Shown here piece by piece: positions 25,434 to 33,590 of a stretch of DNA of 64,000 nucleotides. The notes under the pieces are model-generated. The model was not told where the DNA came from, did not search any database, and saw only the letters and a program-made list of their open reading frames with translations. Made by a program: the position numbers and the translations under genes. Every line of letters begins with the position of its first letter. Within the stretch, counting starts at the first letter, position 1. Source of the DNA: an uncultured Treponema sp. (GTDB lineage: Bacteria > Spirochaetota > Spirochaetia > Treponematales > Treponemataceae); assembly GCA_900319625.1 (NCBI GenBank), contig ONPD01000010.1:27195-91194 (forward strand). The letters are read 5' to 3'.

Positions 25434-26519
25434 ATGAAGAAAGTTGCCCTGATTATGGCTACTGCAGCAATTTTTACATTGTTTGTATCATGCGGTTCAA
25501 CTCCCGAACCCGAAGAAACAGCACCAGAGGCTCCTGTTGTTGAAGATACTTCTGCCGAGGTTGAAGAGACTGAGCCGGAAGAAATAGTTGTAGAAGAAGA
25601 TACAAGCGCTTCTGACGCCGAAGAAAGAGAAGCAATCCTTGCAAAAATCGAAGAAGCAAGAAAGGCTGCCCTTGAAGCCGGAGCTGATAAAAAAGCATCA
25701 AATATCTGGTCTGAACTTGATAGAGTTTATAATGAACTTAAGAACAGCGAAGGCGATATTTCAGCTTCAGGCGCAGATTTAGCTGCCCGCTATCAGGCTC
25801 TTACCGCTTACGCACAGGCTAAAGATGAAAAGAAAAAAATCGATGACAATGATTTCGCAAAGTATGACCAGAAGGACTATGATGATGGTTCAGAACTTCT
25901 TGCCGCTGTAGAAGAAGCCTTTGAAGCAGAAAACTGGGATGCTTCTACCGGTGATAAAGCCCTTAAGGCTTACGGAAAATTCAAGAACGTAACTTTTGCC
26001 GCTTATAAACAGCTTGCCCTTGAAGAACGTGATGCAGCCTTTGCCGCAAAAAAAGATGCCGACAGCGTAAAAGCCGGCGTTTCAAGAAAAGAACCTTACA
26101 AGGCTGCCGCTGACCTTTTCAAACAGGGCGACCAGCTTTATGCAATCAAAAATCCTGAAGGCGCTTACAAGAACTATAAGACTGCAAAAGAAGAATTTTC
26201 GGCTCTTTATAAAGATGTTGCCGCTAAACGCGCTCAGGCTCAGCAGAAGCTTGATGAAGCTAAAAAGGCTGTAGAAGAAAGCGAAAAATTTGCAGAAAAA
26301 GCTGACCAGGAAACACCAATCCTTGATACAGAGGAAATCGAAGGAATTGAGGAAGCTTCAACTGTGCTTCTTGAAGAAGATGAATATGAAGCTCCGGAAG
26401 CCGCAGAAATCGATATTCCTGAAGCAATCGATGACAACGGAAAGCCTGTTGAAGTTAAAAAGGTAGAAAAAGAAGAAACTGAAACTGCCGCAGAAAAACA
26501 TGCAGCAGAGGAGGAGTAA
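25434..26519 (+). CDS. Acidic helical lipoprotein
   Basis: A 361-residue lipoprotein with lipobox FVSCG. The mature protein is Glu/Ala/Lys-rich: an acidic linker (about 23-60), long amphipathic helices (about 60-290, possible coiled coil or TPR-like), and an acidic tail ending in EEE. No enzyme motif. It has a good promoter (TTGCAT, 17 bp, TAAAAT just upstream) and ribosome site TGGAGG. It overlaps in function, I infer, with the LysM-like protein that starts two bases after its stop; the pair probably sits in the periplasm and contacts peptidoglycan. Confidence 0.8.
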   Translation: MKKVALIMATAAIFTLFVSCGSTPEPEETAPEAPVVEDTSAEVEETEPEEIVVEEDTSASDAEEREAILAKIEEARKAALEAGADKKASNIWSELDRVYNELKNSEGDISASGADLAARYQALTAYAQAKDEKKKIDDNDFAKYDQKDYDDGSELLAAVEEAFEAENWDASTGDKALKAYGKFKNVTFAAYKQLALEERDAAFAAKKDADSVKAGVSRKEPYKAAADLFKQGDQLYAIKNPEGAYKNYKTAKEEFSALYKDVAAKRAQAQQKLDEAKKAVEESEKFAEKADQETPILDTEEIEGIEEASTVLLEEDEYEAPEAAEIDIPEAIDDNGKPVEVKKVEKEETETAAEKHAAEEE

Positions 26520-26521
26520 AC

Positions 26522-27217
26522 ATGAAAAAAGTTCTTTCATTATTGGCTTGTGCTGCTTGCCTTGCTTCTTTGTTTGCTGCCAGAAGTTTTAAGAATAACA
26601 CATATCAGAAGCTTGCTGATGAATATACAAGAAAATCTGAAGCCGCTCTTGATGCCGGTGAATATGCAGATTCTGTAGAATATGCAAAAAAGGCTGAGGA
26701 AAATGCCCGCCTTTCAAAGGAATATATCCGTGCAATGATGGCACGCGGTCAGGCTGAAGATGCAATCAAGCTTGCAGAAAACCAGCTTAACTGGGCAGAA
26801 AAAATTGACGCTCCTCACACCTTCCCAATGGCTTATACAGCATCAAAAGAAAATCTTGAAAATGCAAAGAAATACTTTGAAGCTGAAGACTGGGACAAGG
26901 CAACTGAATATGCAAAGCTTGCCCTTGCTGCTTTGGATGGAGTTCGCGAAATTACTCCTCTTCCTGCAGTTTACATTGTACGTCCTTGGGCAGAAACAAA
27001 AGACTGTTACTGGAATATTTCAGGCCGCCCTTACATTTACAACAACCCTCTTTTGTGGGAAAACCTTTATCAGGCTAATAAATCAGGAATGCCAAAACCG
27101 GAAAATCCTAACCTGATTCTTCCAGGTATGAAGATGAACGTTCCAAGCCTTACCGGTGAATACCGCAAGGGAACTTACGATCCTAAAAAAGAATACGAGC
27201 CTTACGGCGGTCAGTAA
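26522..27217 (+). CDS. Exported TPR-like protein with C-terminal LysM-like domain
   Basis: A 231-residue exported protein. Signal peptide (KKVLSLLACAACLASLFAA), helical repeats (about 25-140) like a TPR/SLR scaffold, then a LysM-like segment (about 150-215). The latter shows YIVRPWAETKDCYWNISGRP and LWENLYQANK ... NLILPGMKMNVPS, matching the treponemal form of LysM in which the usual GDTLW is changed. LysM binds peptidoglycan. Start follows GAGGAGTAAAC, inside the 3' end of the upstream lipoprotein gene. Confidence 0.83.
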   Translation: MKKVLSLLACAACLASLFAARSFKNNTYQKLADEYTRKSEAALDAGEYADSVEYAKKAEENARLSKEYIRAMMARGQAEDAIKLAENQLNWAEKIDAPHTFPMAYTASKENLENAKKYFEAEDWDKATEYAKLALAALDGVREITPLPAVYIVRPWAETKDCYWNISGRPYIYNNPLLWENLYQANKSGMPKPENPNLILPGMKMNVPSLTGEYRKGTYDPKKEYEPYGGQ

Positions 27218-27225
27218 TTAATCAG

Positions 27226-27254
27226 AGCCTTCGCTTATGCGAGGGCTTTATTTT
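27226..27254. terminator. Bidirectional terminator between convergent genes
   Basis: Arms AGCCTTCGC and GCGAGGGCT (one T-G pair), loop TTAT, then TTTATTTTTT. The last codons of the NUDIX gene on the minus strand lie inside it. Confidence 0.8.
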
Positions 27255-27801
27255 TTAAGTAAAGACACATAGCCATTGCCATAAGTCCATGCGGGAAGCC
27301 TTCTGTTCCCATTCCTTCCATTACTTCTTCCTTACTTAATTCCATACAGTTTATCATTTCGTCTTCGTCGAGATTCTGTTTGCCGGTCGGAATTAAATCT
27401 TCTGCCAGAAAAACGTGCACGTGGTTAGAAAAAAGGGCCGGGTTAGGATTTACCTTACCAAGTTTAGTCAGCCTTCCTGCCTTACAGCCGGTTTCCTCTA
27501 AAAGCTCCCTCGCTGCTGCCACCTCCGGCTCTTCCCCCGCATCAATTACGCCGCCGGGAAATTCAACGCTCAGGGCCTTTTCTCCATGTCTCCACTGCTT
27601 TACCATCAGAAATTTTCCGTCTTTTTCCGGAATCGTGATAACCCAGTCAGGCGCCTTCATCACATAATAGTCGCCTTTGACGCCTGTTGAAGAAATATTT
27701 TCATATGCCATTACGTCAAATACGACGGTTTTAAGAATTTCTTTTTCGCTCAATGTTTTCCATTTAAGTTTTTCATCATCTTCCGTGAAATAATTTTTCA
27801 T
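27235..27801 (-). CDS. NUDIX hydrolase, ADP-ribose pyrophosphatase-like
   Basis: A 188-residue NUDIX enzyme. The Nudix box is complete within GGVIDAGEEPEVAAARELLEETG (G, E, REL-EE-G pattern). The upstream VEFPGG and the following NPNPALFSNHVHVFLAEDL resemble ADP-sugar pyrophosphatases such as NudF. Start at 27801 (MKNYFTEDD) is chosen for its GGGGGCAGG ribosome site; the frame is open 13 codons further. Substrate is inferred only. Confidence 0.85.
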   Translation of the reverse strand: MKNYFTEDDEKLKWKTLSEKEILKTVVFDVMAYENISSTGVKGDYYVMKAPDWVITIPEKDGKFLMVKQWRHGEKALSVEFPGGVIDAGEEPEVAAARELLEETGCKAGRLTKLGKVNPNPALFSNHVHVFLAEDLIPTGKQNLDEDEMINCMELSKEEVMEGMGTEGFPHGLMAMAMCLYLKNKALA

Positions 27802-27919
27802 AAAGCCTGCCCCCGGATAAATAAAATTTTGACAAATCAACTTTTCAATAATAACATAATAATTGAAAAATCACACAGAGTTAACTGTGCTCAGGCGGAG
27901 TTTTCAAAGGAGGCACATC

Positions 27920-28741
27920 ATGGCAGTTATTACAGTTTCAAGACAGGTTGCAGCTCACGGAGATGAGGTTGCGGCAGAGCTGGCGAAGTTACTCAATTAT
28001 AAATTCGTAACTCGTAAGGATATTGAAAAGCGCATTGTTGAGCTGGGCTTCCCGGAGTCAAAAATGCCAAAATATGATGAGCGAAAACCGGGCTTTTTTG
28101 CTTCTCTGGCAAAGAATCGCGACGAGTATTTTAATTACTGCCAGTATGCCATTCTGGAGGCAGCTCAGCAGAAAAATGTGATTATTATCGGCCGCGGAGC
28201 ATTTGCGGTTTTGCAGGGAGTTCCCAATAATATTTCCGTTCGTCTTATCGCTGATGAACAAACAAGAATCGACCGTCTGCGTGCGGAGTTCAACTGGGAT
28301 GAAAAGCAGGCAAAGCAGCGTATTCAGGAAAGTGACGCAAACCGTGCCGGTTATCACAGAAGCTTTTACAATATAGAAGATTCTGACTGCTCGCTTTTCC
28401 ACATGGTATTGAACACAGGTTTGATTCCGGAAGCCGCTGCAGCTGAAGAAATTGCACATTTTGTTGAAAAGACAATTACTATAAAGCAGGAAGAAGAAGG
28501 AAATAAGATGCTTGAAGAGCTGTTAAAGGCTCAGACAATCGTAAATAAGCTAAGCTTTGAATATCACCTTAATATTGAGTTTGTTCACGCAAGTATAGAA
28601 GGAAATACTGTAATTCTTCACGGAGTTTCAGACAGCCCTGGAATTGTTGAACAGGCTCTCCAGATTATCAAGCGTGAAATGCCGGGCTATGACGCTAAGT
28701 CTGCCGTAAGCATTATTCATGATTTCAAGGGATATCAATAA
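27920..28741 (+). CDS. Cytidylate kinase-like family protein
   Basis: A 273-residue protein whose N-terminal 200 residues match the cytidylate kinase-like family: MAVITVSRQVAAHGDEVA takes the P-loop position, and NVIIIGRGAFAVL and RLIADEQTRIDRL follow. The classic GxxGxGKS P-loop is degenerate, so nucleotide kinase activity is uncertain. The last 70 residues form a separate small alpha/beta domain (BON-like appearance). Start at 27920 after AAAGGAGGCAC. Confidence 0.8.
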   Translation: MAVITVSRQVAAHGDEVAAELAKLLNYKFVTRKDIEKRIVELGFPESKMPKYDERKPGFFASLAKNRDEYFNYCQYAILEAAQQKNVIIIGRGAFAVLQGVPNNISVRLIADEQTRIDRLRAEFNWDEKQAKQRIQESDANRAGYHRSFYNIEDSDCSLFHMVLNTGLIPEAAAAEEIAHFVEKTITIKQEEEGNKMLEELLKAQTIVNKLSFEYHLNIEFVHASIEGNTVILHGVSDSPGIVEQALQIIKREMPGYDAKSAVSIIHDFKGYQ

Positions 28742-28755
28742 GCTGCAAAAAGCGT

Positions 28756-28786
28756 AAGGGGGCACAAAAATGCCCCCTTTTATTTT
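28756..28786 (+). terminator. Intrinsic terminator
   Basis: Arms AAGGGGGC and GCCCCCTT, 8-base loop, then TTATTTT; 15 bases after the cytidylate kinase-like gene. Confidence 0.88.
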
Positions 28787-28815
28787 AGTCTTATATTCTT
28801 TATACTAATCTTATT

Positions 28816-29412
28816 ATGAAACTGTCTAACAAATTCACTCTTACACGTATTCTTCTTTCACCGGTGTTTTTCATCCTTTATTTTCTGCCAATCTGGACTA
28901 ACGGACTTTTTGCTAAAGCCAGCGTGATGATTGCAATTCCGCTGCTCTGCTTTATGGAGTTCACAGATTTTCTGGACGGATTTTTTGCCCGCCGCAATAA
29001 TGAAGTAAGTGATTTTGGAAAGCTTTTTGACCCTTTTGCTGACGTTGTAGTTCACATGGGAACCTTCGTATGCTTTATGTTCTCTATGAAGGCTGAACTC
29101 AGCTACATGAAGCCATATCTTTTTATCCTGATTTTGTATCGCGAAATGACTATGAACTTTATCCGTATGGTGGCCGTAAAAAAAGGAACTGCCATCGCAG
29201 CCCGCAAAGGCGGTAAGTTCAAAACCGTAATGTACGTAGCATCCGGCTTCTTTGCCCTCTTCCTTGAAACCCTGGTAAGATTCGGCATTGAACCCGCAAA
29301 CATCGCAACCCTTCAGTTAGTTTCCCTTATTCTTTTCATAATCTGCGTAGTCTGCAGTTATGTGTCATTCATTGACTATTTGATTCATTTCGGAAAGCTG
29401 CTGAAAGAATAG
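28816..29412 (+). CDS. pgsA: CDP-alcohol phosphatidyltransferase (phosphatidylglycerophosphate synthase-like)
   Basis: A 198-residue membrane enzyme with four to five hydrophobic helices. The CDP-alcohol phosphotransferase signature is present in DFLDGFFARRNNEVSDFGKL followed by FDPFADV (pattern D-G-x2-A-R ... G-x3-D-x3-D). Family members transfer a phosphatidyl group from CDP-diacylglycerol to glycerol-3-phosphate, inositol or serine; the N-terminus NKFTLTRILLSPVF is the PgsA style. The exact acceptor is inferred. Confidence 0.8.
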   Translation: MKLSNKFTLTRILLSPVFFILYFLPIWTNGLFAKASVMIAIPLLCFMEFTDFLDGFFARRNNEVSDFGKLFDPFADVVVHMGTFVCFMFSMKAELSYMKPYLFILILYREMTMNFIRMVAVKKGTAIAARKGGKFKTVMYVASGFFALFLETLVRFGIEPANIATLQLVSLILFIICVVCSYVSFIDYLIHFGKLLKE

Positions 29413-29446
29413 TTTTAAGATTGATATTAAGGCGAACTGACTATAA

Positions 29447-29554
29447 AAAAAAATGGTCGTTGTGGGACGCTAGCAAGGGGCAAAAACATTTTATTTGAAA
29501 TGTTTATTTTCTCGCCTCTTGCGTATCGCTGGGACCCGCAACGGCCATTTTTTT
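29447..29554. terminator. Long nested stem-loop between pgsA and hsp20
   Basis: Three nested stems: outer AAATGGTCGTTG / CAACGGCCATTT, middle GCAAGGGGC / GCCTCTTGC, inner AAACATTT / AAATGTTT, flanked by A- and T-runs. It can end transcripts from both sides, but it is far longer than needed for a terminator and could be another repeat. Confidence 0.55.
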
Positions 29555-29572
29555 ATTTGGTGTTAAGTCTTA

Positions 29573-29989
29573 TTAGCAGGCTTCAATAGCAATTCTCTTA
29601 GGAGCTTCCGAAGCCTTTTTCTGCATATAAATAGTCAAAATACCATTCTTGAAGTTTGCCGAAACATTTTCAGTATCAACATCCTTTGGCAGTACAAAGC
29701 GGCGTTCAAACTGACTTGTTCTGCGCTCCTTAAGAATGTATTTTCCAGCCTTCTTCTCTTCCTTCTTTTCCTCTTTCTGCTCAGTCTTAGAAGAAGCAAT
29801 TGTCAAATTGTTCTGGTCAAGTTCAATATCTACGTCCTTTTCTGTGCGACCAGGCAATTCCATCTCCAGAGTGTAGCTCTTGTCGTCCTCTTCAATGTCA
29901 ACTTTTGGAGAAGAAGCTGTTACATGGCACATTGCAGGTGTGTCAAACACGTCATTGAAAAGTGAATTGATAAGTGAAAGTTCGTTCAT
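29573..29989 (-). CDS. Hsp20/alpha-crystallin small heat shock protein
   Basis: A 138-residue small heat shock protein that holds unfolding proteins. Alpha-crystallin domain at about 27-125, beginning with PKVDIEEDDKSYTLEMELPG and ending with ANFKNGILTIYMQK, where the usual A-x-x-x-N-G-V-L motif reads ANFKNGIL. A Lys/Glu-rich insertion (about 72-90) is longer than usual. On the mRNA, a hairpin with arms GGGAACTC / GAGCTCCC (30011-30030) lies 20 bases before the start codon and might tune translation by temperature. Confidence 0.92.
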   Translation of the reverse strand: MNELSLINSLFNDVFDTPAMCHVTASSPKVDIEEDDKSYTLEMELPGRTEKDVDIELDQNNLTIASSKTEQKEEKKEEKKAGKYILKERRTSQFERRFVLPKDVDTENVSANFKNGILTIYMQKKASEAPKRIAIEAC

Positions 29990-30110
29990 ATCGTACCTCG
30001 ATTTTTTTTAGGGAGCTCATACGAGTTCCCGATTTTTACACCTAACATATAGCAATTACCGTGCCAAGATTACGAGGTAAATAAAATTTTCAGATTTTTT
30101 AAGAAATTTT

Positions 30111-30230
30111 CGGGCGAGATCCCTTATTAACAGGCTTTTCGGGGTTGTCAGCCGCCTCCACGAGGCTCCGGCGGCCGCTTCGCGCCCCTGCAATCCTGCG
30201 CAGGGTGACACACTTCAAGCGCCCGTTTTT
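30111..30230. repeat. G/C-rich multi-hairpin intergenic block
   Basis: In the 315-base gap between hsp20 and radA. Outer arms CGGGCG (30111) and CGCCCG (30220-30225, then TTTTT) enclose GCCGCC/GGCGGC, GCCTC/GAGGC and CCCTGC/GCAGGG hairpins. Base composition is far above the surroundings, like an imported repeat. Only one copy is in this window. The rest of the gap is AT-rich promoter sequence. Confidence 0.5.
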
Positions 30231-30304
30231 CCTCCGATTCGGGAGAATTTACTCAATTTTATCTTTTTGACACAGTCTAATGGGTAAAATTGACCCAGAG
30301 TCAT

Positions 30305-31666
30305 TTATTTTCCGAATACAGCCTTTACCAGCTGCTTAATATTTTCAACTTTTACGCAGTCTTTTTCACTTTCCGGGCAGATTACATCATTAAATCCCAG
30401 CTGCTGAGCCGCTTTTATGCGCTGCTTAGCCTTTGTGACCGGGCGGATTTCTCCCGCAAGACTAAGCTCACCGAATATTACGGTTTGATTTTTAAGGGCT
30501 AAATCTGTTCTGGCCGAATAAAGTGCCGCTGCCAGAGCCGCATCAATAGAGCTTTCTGTAAGACGGACGCCGCCCGCAACATTTACATAAATATCCTGGT
30601 CAGAAAATCTTAGTCCGCAGCGTTTTTCAAGGACGGCCGCAACGCGGGCAACCCGGCCTGAATCAATTTTTTCGCTGTAAATCCGGCTTATACTGGCCTT
30701 TGCGGGCACTGTAAGGGCCTGAATTTCTACTAAAAATACCCGGCTGCCTTCAAAAACCGGGGTACAGGCAACGCCTGCCGGCTGGTTTTCTGTACGCTGG
30801 GTCAAAAAGAGAGTTGCCGGATCCTTTAATGTAACCAGTCCCTTTTCTGTCATAGAAAAAATGCCTATTTCATCTACCGAACCAAAGCGGTTTTTCTGGG
30901 CGTGCAAAAATCTTATCTCATCATCATTGCGTTCAAAAGAAATTACGGTGTCTACCATGTGCTCCATTGATTTTGGACCCGCAATCGAACCTTCCTTTGT
31001 AACGTGGGCAGTCATAATCAGAACAGAATCGCGTTCCTTTACCCACTGAATAAACTCATTTGCGCAATATTTCAGCTGATTTACGGTACCCGGAATTATT
31101 CCGGCTTCGGCAGAATACACAGTCTGAATGGAATCGATAATCACTAGGGTTGGATTTAGATTATCCAGGGCTTTTAAGGTATCTTCCAGACGGTTTGTGC
31201 AGAGAATATTGATGTTTTTACAGTCCAGTTCAAGTCTTTTTGCACGGTCTTTTATCTGGGCGGCAGACTCTTCGCCGCTTACGTAAAGGATTTTACTTTC
31301 TGGACCGAAAGATTTTGCGCATGATGCCGCTGTCTGTAAGAGCAGGGTAGATTTTCCTATGCCAGGTTCGCCGCCCAGTAAAATAGCCGAGCATTTTGTA
31401 GCTCCTCCGCCAAGTACGCGGTCAAATTCTGCAATGCCGGTAGAAAATCTTGAGCTTTGTGCGGCTTCAACGCTTTCAAGGCTGACAGGTTTTGCCATTT
31501 CTGCCTTTTCACTGCCTCGTCCGGCAGGAGATACTGCGTTTTTATCTATAATAATTTCTTCTAAAGAGTTCCATTCACCGCATTCAGGGCAGCGTCCAAG
31601 CCAGCGGGGCTGTGAATATCCGCAGCTGGAGCATTTGTACATAATTGAACCTGTTTTTTTTGCCAT
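30305..31666 (-). CDS. radA: DNA repair protein RadA
   Basis: A 453-residue RadA/Sms helicase-like ATPase that drives branch migration in recombination. In order: N-terminal C4 zinc finger (CSSCGYSQ ... CPECGEW), P-loop GGEPGIGKSTLL, RadA motif KNRFG in AQKNRFGSVDEIG, and C-terminal Lon-like domain (about 290-450). All expected elements are present and length is normal. Confidence 0.96.
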   Translation of the reverse strand: MAKKTGSIMYKCSSCGYSQPRWLGRCPECGEWNSLEEIIIDKNAVSPAGRGSEKAEMAKPVSLESVEAAQSSRFSTGIAEFDRVLGGGATKCSAILLGGEPGIGKSTLLLQTAASCAKSFGPESKILYVSGEESAAQIKDRAKRLELDCKNINILCTNRLEDTLKALDNLNPTLVIIDSIQTVYSAEAGIIPGTVNQLKYCANEFIQWVKERDSVLIMTAHVTKEGSIAGPKSMEHMVDTVISFERNDDEIRFLHAQKNRFGSVDEIGIFSMTEKGLVTLKDPATLFLTQRTENQPAGVACTPVFEGSRVFLVEIQALTVPAKASISRIYSEKIDSGRVARVAAVLEKRCGLRFSDQDIYVNVAGGVRLTESSIDAALAAALYSARTDLALKNQTVIFGELSLAGEIRPVTKAKQRIKAAQQLGFNDVICPESEKDCVKVENIKQLVKAVFGK

Positions 31667-31721
31667 TTTCTAAGACTTTCCTTATTTAACAGAATTTTAT
31701 CGCTTCTGAATAAAAAAATAA

Positions 31722-31750
31722 TTGACAACTGAACATAGTCAAGTTATATT
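31722..31750 (+). promoter_or_regulatory. Strong sigma-70 promoter of candidate small RNA
   Basis: TTGACA (31722-31727), exactly 17 bp, TATATT (31745-31750). No open frame follows; the transcript would end at the terminator at 31853. Confidence 0.75.
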
Positions 31751-31756
31751 AAAGTC

Positions 31757-31853
31757 AGCTTGTAAATAAGCTGATAAACTCTCTCCGATGACCAACTATG
31801 TTGGTCGGCACGCTTCCCTTTTAGTGTTACTGTCTGGGAAGCGTGTTTTTTTT
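31757..31853 (+). ncRNA. Candidate small RNA of about 97 nt
   Basis: Promoter-to-terminator unit without a coding frame. Three hairpins: CAGCTT/AAGCTG (31756-31773), CC-GACCAAC/GTTGGTC-GG with a 3-base bulge and loop TAT (31785-31808), and the terminator CACGCTTCCC/GGGAAGCGTG followed by eight T (31809-31853). The single-stranded stretch ATAAACTCTCT between the first two could be a seed. I do not recognise the family; it is not tRNA, SRP RNA or 6S RNA as far as I can see. Confidence 0.6.
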
Positions 31854-31860
31854 AACACCG

Positions 31861-31946
31861 GGGGGGGCGTTGCGGGGAACACCCCCGCAGAAGGGGTGGC
31901 GAAAGACCGCGAAGCGGGCTGGAGCCAGGGGAAGGCTTTCCCCTAC
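31861..31946 (+). repeat. B-family G/C-rich repeat overlapping cysE stop
   Basis: GGGGGCGTTGCG, hairpin GGGG-AACA-CCCC, GCAGAAGGGGTGGCGA, a CCGC/GCGG hairpin, GAGCCAGGGGAAGGCTTTCCCC. The terminal bases CCCCTAC contain the cysE stop codon (TAG on the minus strand, 31943-31945). Confidence 0.65.
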
Positions 31947-32812
31947 TCTTGAGTCACAACGCTGCCTGCCGGCACCGATTTTGTTACCCAGGTGTTACCG
32001 CCGATTGTAGAGCCTTTTCCAATGATAGTTTCACCGCCGAGAATTGTGGCATTTGCGTAAATTGTAACGTCGTCTTCTATAGTAGGGTGGCGCTTGTTGC
32101 CTGTAAGGGATTTTTTTACGCTGAGGGCACCCAAGGTAACGCCCTGGTAGATTTTAACGTTTGTTCCGATAATACAGGTTTCACCGATTACAACACCGGT
32201 TCCGTGGTCAATAAAGAAAGATTCTCCGATTTTTGCGCCCGGATGAATGTCTATTCCGGTTTTTCCGTGAACATGTTCGCTCATAATGCGGGGAATGATA
32301 GGCACTCCGTTTTCGTAAAGATAATGGGCGATGCGGTGAACAAGAATGGCTTCAAGGCCAGGGTAGGAAAGGATTACTTCCTCATTGCTTTTTGCGGCCG
32401 GGTCACCGTTGTAGGCGGCAACTACATCCAGCTGAATTTTGCGGCGGATTTCAGGGATTTCTTCTATAAGACCTGTTGCAACTTCTTCGGCAAGCTGGAA
32501 GCATTTTGAATTTGTCGGGTTTTCGCGGCATTCTGATTTTTCATTTTTTGAAAGCATATAAATCAGGGCTTTCTGGATTTCTTTTGTAAGCTTGGCAATT
32601 ACGTTGTTTACTTTCTGTCCGGTTACGTATCGGATGTTTACCGGATCGATTTCCTCAGCTTTCTTAAAGCCAGGGAAAACAAGGGTCTGAATATCACCCA
32701 GAATTTCCACAACGTTCTGGCGGTTAGGGAAGGAATCTGAATCACTTCTGTTTATGAGTCCGTAGCGGTGGTAAGAATCCAGAATACCGTCGATAAGCAT
32801 GTCTATTGTCAT
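31943..32812 (-). CDS. cysE: Serine O-acetyltransferase
   Basis: A 289-residue enzyme making O-acetylserine for cysteine synthesis. An N-terminal helical domain (1-175) is followed by left-handed beta-helix hexapeptide repeats (about 185-285). The SAT motifs DIHPGAKIGESFFIDHGTGVVIGE and GNKRHPTIEDDVTIYA are present with active His residues. It ends with SVPAGSVVTQE, and the stop codon lies inside a B-family repeat, so the native C-terminal tail may be truncated or replaced. Confidence 0.94.
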   Translation of the reverse strand: MTIDMLIDGILDSYHRYGLINRSDSDSFPNRQNVVEILGDIQTLVFPGFKKAEEIDPVNIRYVTGQKVNNVIAKLTKEIQKALIYMLSKNEKSECRENPTNSKCFQLAEEVATGLIEEIPEIRRKIQLDVVAAYNGDPAAKSNEEVILSYPGLEAILVHRIAHYLYENGVPIIPRIMSEHVHGKTGIDIHPGAKIGESFFIDHGTGVVIGETCIIGTNVKIYQGVTLGALSVKKSLTGNKRHPTIEDDVTIYANATILGGETIIGKGSTIGGNTWVTKSVPAGSVVTQE

Positions 32813-32912
32813 ATGCGCCTCAAAATCTTAATCTATCTTTTCAATAGGTTAAAAATAGTGTAGAATTCATAAAGAAACAAGATGAATTTTCGAAAATTCT
32901 TGATTGAATTTA

Positions 32913-32941
32913 TTGACATAAAACCTGTGTTTCTTTATATT
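32913..32941 (+). promoter_or_regulatory. Promoter of tRNA-Thr / rpmG / tRNA-Trp / secE-nusG operon
   Basis: TTGACA (32913-32918), 17 bp, TATATT (32936-32941), 45 bases upstream of tRNA-Thr. No terminator is seen between it and the ribosomal protein genes, so it can feed the whole run. Confidence 0.75.
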
Positions 32942-32985
32942 CATAAAACGCACGTTTTCTATAGCAAAAGCAGAAGTGCGAAATT

Positions 32986-33058
32986 GCCCCTTTAGCTCAG
33001 TTGGTAGAGCACCACATCGGTAATGTGGAGGTCTGCAGTTCGATTCTGCAAATGGGCT
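32986..33058 (+). tRNA. tRNA-Thr (GGT anticodon)
   Basis: Cloverleaf with D arm GCTC/GAGC, anticodon stem CCACA/TGTGG and anticodon GGT, and T arm TGCAG/CTGCA with TTCGATT. Acceptor GCCCCTT pairs with AATGGGC except for one C-T mismatch. CCA is not encoded. Confidence 0.92.
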
Positions 33059-33085
33059 AAAGAAAATTTATAACAGGAGTTACAA

Positions 33086-33262
33086 ATGGCAAGTAAGAAA
33101 AAGGGCGCTGTAGAAATCATTGCTTTGCAGTGCACAGAATGTAAGAGAAAGAATTACACAACTTACAAAAACCGCAAGAATATCACAGGTAAATTGGAAA
33201 AGAATAAGTATTGTCCATTCTGCCGTAAGTCTATCTTGCACAAAGAAACAAAAGCAAAATAA
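33086..33262 (+). CDS. rpmG: 50S ribosomal protein L33
   Basis: A 58-residue L33 of the zinc-binding form: cysteine pairs CTEC and CPFC, basic body [13 protein letters not shown], and lysine-rich tail. Start follows ACAGGAGTTACAA. Typical position between tRNA-Thr and tRNA-Trp upstream of secE, as in many bacteria. It is shorter than 60 codons and easily missed. Confidence 0.94.
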   Translation: MASKKKGAVEIIALQCTECKRKNYTTYKNRKNITGKLEKNKYCPFCRKSILHKETKAK

Positions 33263-33302
33263 TTTTTAATATTTTTTACCGGTTCGCCGGGATTAAATAT
33301 AT

Positions 33303-33375
33303 AGGGCAGTAGTTCAGTTGGTAGAGCAGCGGTCTCCAAAACCGCCTGTCGTGGGTTCAAATCCTGCCTGCCCTG
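33303..33375 (+). tRNA. tRNA-Trp (CCA anticodon)
   Basis: Acceptor AGGGCAG/CTGCCCT, anticodon loop TCTCCAAAA with CCA, T arm with GTTCAAAT, discriminator G. The conserved gene order tRNA-Trp, secE, nusG supports it. Confidence 0.96.
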
Positions 33376-33398
33376 ATTTTTTTTAAGGAATAATAGAT

Positions 33399-33581
33399 AT
33401 GTCAAAGTTTGTACAGTTTGTTCGTGAAAGTAAAGCAGAATTAAAGAGAGTAGATTGGCCTTCAAAAGAAGATGTTTTTTCTTCTGTTAAGGTTGTAATT
33501 ATTTCTACTGTTGTAATTGCTGTTCTTCTTGGTGTACTTGATTTGGCATTTACTCAGGTTTTCAGATTCTTAATGAAATAG
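33399..33581 (+). CDS. secE: Preprotein translocase subunit SecE
   Basis: A 60-residue single-span SecE that clamps SecY. An amphipathic N-terminal helix with the conserved ELKRVDWPSKE is followed by one membrane helix (about 30-52). Normal short form. Placed as usual between tRNA-Trp and nusG (9 bases). Confidence 0.95.
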   Translation: MSKFVQFVRESKAELKRVDWPSKEDVFSSVKVVIISTVVIAVLLGVLDLAFTQVFRFLMK

Positions 33582-33590
33582 GACGTAGAG

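Noticed and set aside
30011..30030. CIRCE element upstream of hsp20
   Set aside because: The inverted repeat GGGAACTC/GAGCTCCC does not match TTAGCACTC-N9-GAGTGCTAA; it is at most an mRNA hairpin.
31757..31853. Candidate small RNA as SRP 4.5S RNA, 6S RNA or tmRNA
   Set aside because: It lacks the GGAA tetraloop domain of SRP RNA, the long bubble of 6S RNA, and any tRNA-like end or tag frame.
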